From an uncultured Rhodospirillales bacterium (lineage in GTDB: Bacteria; Pseudomonadota; Alphaproteobacteria; Rhodospirillales; 2-02-FULL-58-16), in contig CAJXGZ010000087.1 of the NCBI GenBank assembly GCA_913053795.1, positions 1-8,665 of the forward strand: 8,665 nucleotides of DNA, given 5' to 3'. How positions within the stretch are numbered: position 1 is the first letter of the stretch; each line of letters begins with the position of its first letter. Made by a program: the position numbers and the translations under genes. Below, piece by piece: positions 1 through 5,994 of this stretch. Below the pieces are notes generated by a model. The model ran no database searches and was not told the DNA's origin. It saw nothing but the letters and a program-made list of their open reading frames with translations.

Positions 1-534
1 AAGCACATTCTTGGGGACGACTCTGCCGCGGCGCCGCATAAGCAATTCGAGAACCTCCAGTTCGCGCCGGGAAATGGAGATGGGCTTATTCTTGATGCAA
101 ACCTCGCGGGATGTGGTGTCAAAGGAGATATTGCCGGAGGTCAAGGTTATTCCCAGAATGCCGCCCGGACGGCGAAGCAGGGCGCGAATGCGGGCCATCA
201 ACTCATCCATGTCGAAGGGCTTTAGAAGATAGTCGTCGGCGCCGCAGTCCAGTCCCTTGATTCTTTCTTCAACGCTGTCGCTTCCCGTCAGGATAAGGAC
301 GGGCACGCTGTTTCCCCGGTTGCGCGATGTACGCAACAAGTCAAGGCCGTCGCCGTCGGGAAGACACAGGTCCAGAATTACGGCGTCGTAATCAACAGTC
401 TCCAGCGCCGCCTCGCTATCGCCCGCCGTCATGAAAGAGTCGACGGTGAAATCGTTATTTTTAAGCCCTATAGCGATACTGGAGGCGAGGCTTGGATTGT
501 CCTCGATCAGAAGTATCCGCATATGATGCGCCAT
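1..534 (-). CDS. OmpR/PhoB-family two-component response regulator, C-terminus cut by window edge
   Basis: A DNA-binding response regulator, phosphorylated by a sensor kinase not in the window, that controls transcription. Counting from the ATG at 522, a receiver domain fills about residues 1-115. It has the acidic pocket E7/D8 (MRILLIEDN), phospho-acceptor D51 (ILDLCLPDGDG), switch residue T79 and K101 (LLKPF). A winged-helix Trans_reg_C domain starts near residue 125 and is cut after RRRGRVVPKNVL, with perhaps 40-50 residues missing. Two starts are possible: ATG at 534 (adds MAHH) and ATG at 522. The family usually begins like the 522 start, but neither has a clear Shine-Dalgarno sequence, so I give the longer form. 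The gene follows rluC on the same strand after about 60 bases that hold a CRP-like site. The family call is firm; the regulon and the partner kinase are unknown. Confidence 0.93.
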   Translation of the reverse strand, partial: MAHHMRILLIEDNPSLASSIAIGLKNNDFTVDSFMTAGDSEAALETVDYDAVILDLCLPDGDGLDLLRTSRNRGNSVPVLILTGSDSVEERIKGLDCGADDYLLKPFDMDELMARIRALLRRPGGILGITLTSGNISFDTTSREVCIKNKPISISRRELEVLELLMRRRGRVVPKNVL

Positions 535-555
535 TATTAATCTTTTGAGGATTTG

Positions 556-561
556 ATTTTA
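556..561 (-). promoter_or_regulatory. Predicted -10 box of the response regulator promoter
   Basis: On the minus strand TAAAAT (5 of 6 to TATAAT) lies just upstream of the response regulator. It predicts a start near 549, giving a leader of about 15 bases to the ATG at 534 or 27 to the ATG at 522. No recognisable -35 box is present. This is typical when an activator covers that position, and the CRP-like palindrome is centred near -42.5. Confidence 0.45.
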
Positions 562-583
562 GCCGGAAGGGCTCCTCGCGAAG

Positions 584-599
584 TGTGATTTAGATCACA
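584..599. promoter_or_regulatory. CRP/FNR-family operator, perfect TGTGA-N6-TCACA palindrome
   Basis: The 16 bases TGTGATTTAGATCACA match the CRP core TGTGA-N6-TCACA at all ten fixed positions. Extended to 581-602, I count 19 of 22 matches to the E. coli CRP consensus. Against the FNR core TTGAT-N4-ATCAA it matches 8 of 10, so a CRP-type reader fits better. The site overlaps the rluC stop codon (595-597) and lies upstream of the response regulator on the minus strand. Its centre (591.5) is about 42 bases upstream of the start point predicted from the TAAAAT box at 561-556. That is class II activator geometry. Binding is inferred from sequence only. Confidence 0.72.
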
Positions 600-1593
600 T
601 ATGGAAAAAATCATTGAATACCTCGAAAGGATCGCTTTTGTCCGAGCCGCCGTTTTCGAAGCCCAGGCGCCGCCAGGTTTCCAGTATATGTTCGGGGAGT
701 GGCGCGACGGCTTCCAGGAGTCCGCCGTCCGGGTGTGGAATGCGAATGGCGCGGGCGTGCAGGTGAAGCTTGCGGGGCAGTCCGGCATCGACAAGGAAAG
801 CGCCCGCTCCGCCGTATTTGCCGTCGCCGAGAATGGGCGTTCCCAGCGCCGCGCAATGGGCGCGCAACTGATGGGTCCTGCCGGTCAGCGGCTCAAGGGC
901 CAGCCACGCCGCCTTTTTCGACGCCTTGTCCAAGACCTTGTAGAGGGTCTCCGCCGCCTTTCCCTTGGCTGCGTTGGCGACCATGCGTTCGCCCTTGGGG
1001 CCGGGCGACTTAGCCAAGGCCAGAGAGATGCGGCCCTGGGGCGGTTTCGGCGCGCCGGCGACGGCCGCCCAATACAGCTTGCGCACGGTTTTGGCTCGGA
1101 AGGCGGCGGTGAGTTTGGCGGCGGCGGCGGCGTCGCGGGCCAGCGCCAGAACGCCCGAGGTGTCTTTGTCCAGCCGATGGACAAGCCGAGGCCTTTCCTT
1201 CGAATCGAAGCGCAAGGCGTCCAGCATGCCGTCAAGATGGCGTAACGTTGCGGTTCCCCCCTGAACCGCCAGTCCCGGCGGCTTATCGATAACGATGACG
1301 CGGGCGTCGCGGTGAAGGATTCGCGAGACCAGCGCCTCGGCGTCGGCGGCGCTGACCTCGCGGACCCTTTGCTTCGTTTTGTTTGAGTCGCCCAAGGGGG
1401 GGATGCGCAGGCGCTGGCCCGCCTCAAGCCTCGCTCCGGCCTTGATGCGTTTGCCGTCCACCCGCACCTGCCCGGTGCGCAGCAATTTCTGCAGCCGGGC
1501 ATGGGATAGTTCCGGGAAACGGCGCTTAAACCAGCGGTCCAGCCTGAGGCCAGCGTCTTCGGCGGCGATTTCCTCGGTTCTGACGCCGCTCAT
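595..1593 (-). CDS. rluC: RluC/RluA-family 23S rRNA pseudouridine synthase
   Basis: Converts specific uridines of 23S rRNA to pseudouridine; E. coli RluC acts at 955, 2504 and 2580. The 332-residue protein has an N-terminal S4 RNA-binding domain (about 16-64) and an RluA-type catalytic domain. The catalytic aspartate is D142 in HRLDKDTSG, and the later family motifs GRTHQLRAH (238-246), GDGKYG (256-261) and LHLHA (276-280) are present. Length is close to the family norm (E. coli RluC is 319). The ATG at 1593 overlaps the antiporter stop as ATGA, with GAGGA just upstream, so translation is probably coupled. The tail after about residue 315 is acidic and looks unconserved, and the stop codon lies inside the CRP-like palindrome. 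RluC is favoured over RluD or RluA by the S4 domain and overall style, but target sites cannot be proved from sequence. Confidence 0.93.
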   Translation of the reverse strand: MSGVRTEEIAAEDAGLRLDRWFKRRFPELSHARLQKLLRTGQVRVDGKRIKAGARLEAGQRLRIPPLGDSNKTKQRVREVSAADAEALVSRILHRDARVIVIDKPPGLAVQGGTATLRHLDGMLDALRFDSKERPRLVHRLDKDTSGVLALARDAAAAAKLTAAFRAKTVRKLYWAAVAGAPKPPQGRISLALAKSPGPKGERMVANAAKGKAAETLYKVLDKASKKAAWLALEPLTGRTHQLRAHCAALGTPILGDGKYGGAGAFLVDAGLPRKLHLHARAIRIPHPDGGLLEAVAPLPEHILETWRRLGFENGGSDKSDPFEVFNDFFHM

Positions 1594-2862
1594 TCCTCAT
1601 TTCCCTTGCTTTCCAAGGCGGCTTCGCGGGCGTCGTCAAAGGATGGCGGCGCTGTCTTGAGAGTCCGCTCGCCGGTGATCGCGATGGCCAAGGCGCCCAG
1701 CGGCGCGGTCAGAAGAATGCTCAGCACGGCGACGGCCAGGATGATCTCGCCGGGCCGCGTATCCATCCCCGCCGCGCCCAAGGCGGCCAGCGCTCCGCCG
1801 CCGATGGCCGCCTGCACCGTCGCTTTGGGGATGTAGGAGATGACCACGAACAGCCGCTCGCCCCGGTCAAGGTCGCTGCCCATAAGGCACATCCAGGTTC
1901 CGATGCTGCGCGCCGCCAGCCCGCCGGCGATCAGGGCGGCGCCGGCCACTCCCGCTTGCAGCGCAACCTGCACGTTGACCTGAGTCCCGACCATGGTGAA
2001 CAGCACGATCTCGGCGAACACCCAAATCTTGCCAAGCTTGGCGGAAATCTCGTGCGCCATGTGTTCGTCTTTTTCCAAAATGATAAAGCCGATGGCCATC
2101 ACCGCCAGCAGGGCGGCGAAGGGAACCCACGGCGCCGTCAGATGTTCGATGCGCACCAGAATCACCGATGCGCCTAAGATCACCAGCACCCGCTTGGTGG
2201 CGCGGGGGTTGAAGCGCTTGAACACGCGGTGCAGAGCCAAGCCCGCCAGCAGCCCCGGTTATCTCGCCCGCGACATCGCACAAATCCTTGATGGAAACCG
2301 GGATGCCGGCCAGCTTCCAGGCGACATCCATGCTTTGGCCGGTGAGCATGCCGACGAGGACGCTGTAAACGACAATGACGAAAACGTCGTCAATGGCCGA
2401 GGCCGCCAGCAACAGCGTTGGGATTCCTTTCGCCGCGCCCATGCCGCGTTCGATGAAACCGATCATCAGCGGCACCACCACGGCGGGCGACACCGCCCCC
2501 AGCACCGAGCCCAGCACCGCCGATTCCAAATAGGTCAGCCCCAGCAAGGGAGGGCCGAGGACGGTGACGGCGGCGCCCTCGACAATGGCCGGCGCGGCGG
2601 ACAACAGCAGCACTCGGCCGCCGACCCTGTTCAGGGTCTCCTTGCTTAATTCGAAACCGGCTCTCAGCAGAATGACGATGAGGGCGATCAGGCGCAGGTC
2701 TCCCGACACCTCCAAAAGCTCTGGCCCCACCAGGCCCAGCATGTAGGGACCGAACGCCACTCCCAGCAACAGCATGCCCACCAGGCCCGGAACGGACAGC
2801 TTGCGGAAGGCCCAGTCAACGATAAGTCCAAGGATCAGCAGTTCTGCCAGGCCGACGATCAT
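1590..2862 (-). pseudogene. Cation:proton antiporter (Na_H_Exchanger type), broken by a +1 frameshift
   Basis: An inner-membrane cation/H+ exchanger of the Na_H_Exchanger superfamily. The first part (residues 1-203, from the ATG at 2862) has several hydrophobic helices and the paired aspartates D158/D159 in ASAIDDVFVI, the likely ion-binding site. A serine-proline break, AVSPAVVVP, lies at 123-131. An extra base in a run of four G (minus strand, 2256-2253) then shifts the frame. The unshifted frame continues as nonsense to 1867 (331 residues in all). The rest of the transporter, GLLAGLALHRVFKRFNP onward, lies one frame over and ends at 1590. Dropping one G joins the parts into 423 residues, a normal length. 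The ATG overlaps the rarA stop and the end overlaps the rluC start. It may be a true mutation or a sequencing error; the well-preserved second half favours an error or a recent event. Confidence 0.85.
2253..2256 (-). other. Frameshift point in a G4 run of the antiporter
   Basis: Plus-strand CCCC (GGGG in the gene). Codon 203 (GGG) takes 2256-2254, and the fourth G at 2253 pushes the frame. Reading CTG from 2252 gives the conserved continuation GLLAGLALHRVF. Upstream of this point the second frame meets TAA, and downstream the first frame turns into Arg/Gly/Ala-rich nonsense, so the switch must occur within a few bases of here. Confidence 0.85.
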
Positions 2863-4163
2863 TGGCCTTCTCTTTCTTTTCTGAGCTTGTCCCAGTAGGC
2901 CAGGCGTTTGGTGATTTCACGTTCGAAGCCACGCTCCTTAGGCGTGTAGAAACGCCGCCGCGCCATGCCGTCGGGGAAGTAGTTGCGGCCCGAGAACCCA
3001 TCCTCGGCGTTGTGGTCGTATACGTAGCCCTCGCCGCACCCCAAATCCTTCATCAGCTTGGTGGGGGCGTTGAGGATATGCTTGGGCGGCGATAGGGAGC
3101 CGGTTTCCTTGGCCGCTTTCATGGCCGCGCCTTCCGCCATGTATGCGGCGTTGGACTTAGGCGCGCTGGCTAGATAGACGATGCACTGAACCAGCGCCAG
3201 TTCGCCCTCGGGGCTTCCCAGCCGCTCGTAGGCCTCCCAGGCGGCGATGGATTGGGGCAGGGCGTCCGGGTCCGCCAGACCGACGTCCTCGACGGCGAAG
3301 CGCACAAGACGGCGGGCGATGTAGCGGGGGTCCTCGCCGCCGGCGGTCATGCGCGCAAACCAATAAAGGGCGGCGTCGGCGTCGGAGCCGCGCAAGGATT
3401 TATGCAAGGCGCTGATGAGGTTGAAATGCCCTTCCTGGGACTTGTCGTAAAGGGGCATGCGCTTTTGCACGGCGGCGGCCAGCGCCGCCGTGTCCAATAC
3501 CGGCTCGGCGGGCAGGCGCAGGATTTCCTCCGCCATGTTGAAGATATACCGTCCGTCGCCGTCGGCCATGGCGCGAAGGGCGGCGCGGGCGTCCGTATCC
3601 AGGGGCAGACTTTTGCCTTCCTCGGCCTCGGCGCGCGTCAACAGTTTCTCCAGCGACTCGTCGTCAAGGCGATTCAGAACCAGCACCTGACAACGCGATA
3701 AAAGCGCCGCGTTCAGCTCGAAGGATGGGTTCTCGGTGGTGGCGCCGACGAGGATCACCGTGCCGTCCTCCACATAGGGCAAAAAACTGTCCTGCTGGGC
3801 GCGGTTGAAGCGGTGTATTTCGTCGATAAACAATAACGTGCCTTGGCCCATGCCGCGGCGCCCGCGCGCCGCCTCGAAAATTTTGCGCAGATCGGCGACA
3901 CCGGAGAAAACGGCGGACAAGGGCTCGAAATGCAAGTCCGTGCGCTCCGCCAACAGCCTGGCGATGGTGGTCTTGCCCGAGCCCGGCGGCCCCCACATCA
4001 CGAAGGACGCCAGTTGGCCGGAAGCGGTCATGCGGCCGATCGGGCCGTCGCTTTCCAGCAGATGCCCTTGTCCCACCACCTGGTCCAGGGATTTGGGGCG
4101 CAGACGGTCGGCCAATGGACGCGGGGCCTGAGACTGGAACAGGGTGCTCGTCTCGTTTTTCAA
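2859..4163 (-). CDS. rarA: Replication-associated recombination protein A (MgsA/WRIP1-type AAA+ ATPase)
   Basis: A clamp-loader-like AAA+ ATPase that acts at stalled replication forks; it is conserved as E. coli RarA/MgsA, yeast Mgs1 and human WRIP1. I place the start at TTG 4163, giving 434 residues (E. coli has 447), with GGCGGA six bases upstream. Opening the frame at the ATG at 4262 would add 33 unconserved residues and run into the divergent gene. Visible motifs are Walker A GPPGSGKT (58-65), Walker B LLFIDE (110-115) followed by IHRFN, and sensor 1 VGATTENPSF (139-148). After the lid come the RarA C-terminal features: SDADAALYW, MTAGGEDPRYIARRL, the conserved PKSNAAY, and YVYDHN near the end. 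The stop overlaps the antiporter start (ATGA), so it appears to lead a three-gene cluster ending in rluC. Confidence 0.95.
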   Translation of the reverse strand: MKNETSTLFQSQAPRPLADRLRPKSLDQVVGQGHLLESDGPIGRMTASGQLASFVMWGPPGSGKTTIARLLAERTDLHFEPLSAVFSGVADLRKIFEAARGRRGMGQGTLLFIDEIHRFNRAQQDSFLPYVEDGTVILVGATTENPSFELNAALLSRCQVLVLNRLDDESLEKLLTRAEAEEGKSLPLDTDARAALRAMADGDGRYIFNMAEEILRLPAEPVLDTAALAAAVQKRMPLYDKSQEGHFNLISALHKSLRGSDADAALYWFARMTAGGEDPRYIARRLVRFAVEDVGLADPDALPQSIAAWEAYERLGSPEGELALVQCIVYLASAPKSNAAYMAEGAAMKAAKETGSLSPPKHILNAPTKLMKDLGCGEGYVYDHNAEDGFSGRNYFPDGMARRRFYTPKERGFEREITKRLAYWDKLRKEREGQ

Positions 4164-4243
4164 TACGCTTCCGCCATAAGGTAATAAAATATAATAATAA
4201 AAAAAATAGAGTAGACTTTCCTCACCTTGAAAGTGAAGAGATA
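4164..4243. promoter_or_regulatory. AT-rich divergent promoter region between rarA and the REC-kinase-phosphatase gene
   Basis: Eighty bases, far richer in A and T than the flanking genes, separate two divergent starts. On the plus strand a perfect TATAAT lies at 4190-4195, predicting a start near 4202 and a leader of about 42 bases; no good -35 box stands 16-18 bases before it. On the minus strand TATATT and TATTAT hexamers overlap the same tract and could serve rarA, again without a clear -35. A weak Shine-Dalgarno sequence, GAAGAG (4235-4240), precedes the plus-strand ATG at 4244. Exact start points cannot be set by eye. Confidence 0.45.
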
Positions 4244-5968
4244 ATGCCGCGTAATCAAACAACTGTCCTAGTGGTTGACGATCAGGAACTCGTTCGGGAA
4301 TTCCTGGTGGCGTATCTGAGCAGCGCCGGCTACGACACCGCCACCGCCGTGGACGGCGCCGACGCTTGGGAAATCCTTAAAAGCGAGCCGGACGGCTTTG
4401 ACGCCATCGTGCTTGATCGCAGAATGCCCAATATGGACGGCATGGAGCTTCTGGCGCGGTTGAAGAAGCATCCGAAACTCAAGCATATCCCGGTGATTAT
4501 GGAGACCGCGGCGGATAGCAAGGAGGACATCGTCGACGGCATCCGCGCCGGCGCCTATTACTACCTGACGAAACCCATCGACGGGGAAGTTCTGTTGTCA
4601 ATCATGGCTTCCGCCTTGGAAAGCCATAGACACTATAATCGCTTGCGCGAGGGCGTTCAGGAACGCGCCGACGCGTTTTCCATGATGACTTCAGGCGCCT
4701 TCAAGTTCAGGTCCTTGGAGGAAATTTACCGCCTGGCGGTTTCCCTGGCCGGGGCCTGCCCAAAATCGCAGTCCGTTGTGGTGGGGCTGTCGGAGTTGAT
4801 GATCAACGCCGTCGAACACGGCAATCTTGGCGTTTCTCATTCCAAGAAAGCCGCCTTGATCGCACAAAGTCTTTGGTCGAGCGAAATCGAGAAGCGCCTG
4901 GCTCTTCCCGAAAATAAATCCAAGTACGCCACCATCAATTTTGAGCGCGCCGACGGACGGATCGTTTTCACAATCAAGGATGAAGGAAAGGGGTTTGATT
5001 GGCGCCGCTTCAAGGGGTTCAACACTTCGCGCATATTTGAGTCTCACGGGCGGGGCATTGCTCTCGCCCAAAAGATCAGCTTCGATAGAATCGAATTCAG
5101 CGGCAAGGGGAACAAAGTGATGGCGAGCATTGATATATCCTCCAGGGATGAACGCTCTCATCCTTCGCCGGGAGGGGCCGCCAGCTTCGCCGATGAGTTC
5201 GAGCGTTTCCGCGATCGCATGGAGGAGGAGCTGGGCGCGGCGCGGGCCATGCAGGAGGGGCTCTTGCCTTCCCCCGAGATCATGCGGGGTTTTCAGGAGC
5301 AGTACGGACTGTTCATGTCCGCCTACTTCGAGACGTCGTCTGAGCTTGGCGGCGACATGTGGGGGGTCATGCCTTTTGACCAAAACAGGTTGGCCGTCTA
5401 TGTGGTCGATTTTTCCGGCCATGGAATGACCGCCGCCCTCAACACTTTCCGACTGCATAGCCTGACCCGTGATAAAAGGAGCGACGGGGAAAACCCGGCG
5501 GAATATTTGCGGGCGCTTAACGCGCCATTGGCTGAAATGCTCTCCACCGAGCAGTACGCCACCATGCTCTATGGCGTTATCGACGGGGAGGCCGGGGACT
5601 TTACCTACGCCACGGCGGGGTCTCCCTTGCCCGTGTACGCCAATCTCGCCTCTGGCGAGGTCTCTTTGGGGGAGGGCGGCGGCTTGCCGCTTGGCATCCA
5701 GAAAGACGTTACTTATGAAAACCGGCGTTTGGCTTTTCCGCCGGGCTCCATGCTTTTGCTCTATAGCGACGCCTTGACTGAAAGCCCCTTGGATAAGGGG
5801 GGGCGCGTTGGCAGGGAAGGCCTTATTGAGATGGTCAAAAGCGCTGTCTCCCAGCAGGGGGAAAACGCCACTGTGGATGATATCCTTAAGCCATTCTTCG
5901 ATCTATCGCCACGGCCGCTCACCGACGACCTCACCGCTGTTTGTTGCATAAAAAAGGCGGATGCTTAG
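4244..5968 (+). CDS. Receiver / RsbW-like kinase / SpoIIE-type PP2C phosphatase fusion
   Basis: A 574-residue cytoplasmic signalling protein with no membrane segment. Residues 1-125 are a receiver with D12/D13, phospho-acceptor D58 (IVLDRRMP), T88 and K110 (LTKP). Residues about 150-300 are a GHKL ATPase of RsbW type, with E184 and N188 in SELMINAVEHGN, DEGKGFD (246-252) and SHGRGIALA (267-275). It carries an extra segment of about 30 residues between the N and G1 boxes. A charged, probably coiled-coil linker (about 315-340) leads to a PP2C domain with GGD (369-371), VVDFSGHG (387-394), D509 in YSDALTES and TDDLTAV (560-566). In partner-switching systems the kinase phosphorylates a STAS antagonist and the phosphatase reverses it. 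Here both are joined under one receiver. No STAS protein or sensor kinase is visible. ATG 4244 is chosen because it begins the receiver and follows GAAGAG. Confidence 0.93.
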   Translation: MPRNQTTVLVVDDQELVREFLVAYLSSAGYDTATAVDGADAWEILKSEPDGFDAIVLDRRMPNMDGMELLARLKKHPKLKHIPVIMETAADSKEDIVDGIRAGAYYYLTKPIDGEVLLSIMASALESHRHYNRLREGVQERADAFSMMTSGAFKFRSLEEIYRLAVSLAGACPKSQSVVVGLSELMINAVEHGNLGVSHSKKAALIAQSLWSSEIEKRLALPENKSKYATINFERADGRIVFTIKDEGKGFDWRRFKGFNTSRIFESHGRGIALAQKISFDRIEFSGKGNKVMASIDISSRDERSHPSPGGAASFADEFERFRDRMEEELGAARAMQEGLLPSPEIMRGFQEQYGLFMSAYFETSSELGGDMWGVMPFDQNRLAVYVVDFSGHGMTAALNTFRLHSLTRDKRSDGENPAEYLRALNAPLAEMLSTEQYATMLYGVIDGEAGDFTYATAGSPLPVYANLASGEVSLGEGGGLPLGIQKDVTYENRRLAFPPGSMLLLYSDALTESPLDKGGRVGREGLIEMVKSAVSQQGENATVDDILKPFFDLSPRPLTDDLTAVCCIKKADA

Positions 5969-5994
5969 GCTTACTTCTTTCCCGGCCTGAGCAT
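5950..5994 (-). terminator. Possible intrinsic terminator for the helicase gene
   Basis: The arms 5961-5970 (ATGCTTAGGC) and 5985-5994 (GCCTGAGCAT) pair over ten positions with one mismatch and a 14-base loop. The hairpin spans both convergent stop codons. Read on the minus strand it is followed after five bases by six T (5955-5950), as in a rho-independent terminator, though the gap is long and the stem has a C-A mismatch. In the plus-strand RNA the odd pair is a G-U wobble and the stem is better, but no U-run follows. Confidence 0.35.

Noticed and set aside
584..599. FNR-type (anaerobic) operator reading of the palindrome
   Set aside because: Both half-sites miss one base of TTGAT/ATCAA, whereas the CRP core is perfect; kept only as an alternative.
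601..1245. 214-residue plus-strand open frame antisense to rluC
   Set aside because: Shadow of rluC; low-complexity Gly/Arg/Ala composition and no motif.
1867..2240. Region where two minus-strand frames overlap, as a possible gene pair
   Set aside because: The longer frame is nonsense past 2253 and the shorter lacks a start matching a family N-terminus; together they are one antiporter with a single-base shift.
1993..2649. 218-residue plus-strand open frame antisense to the antiporter
   Set aside because: Low-complexity Arg/His/Gln-rich shadow; it gives no alternative reading for the frameshifted region.
4691..5458. 255-residue minus-strand open frame antisense to the signalling gene
   Set aside because: Shadow frame; the opposite strand has all conserved receiver, kinase and phosphatase motifs.
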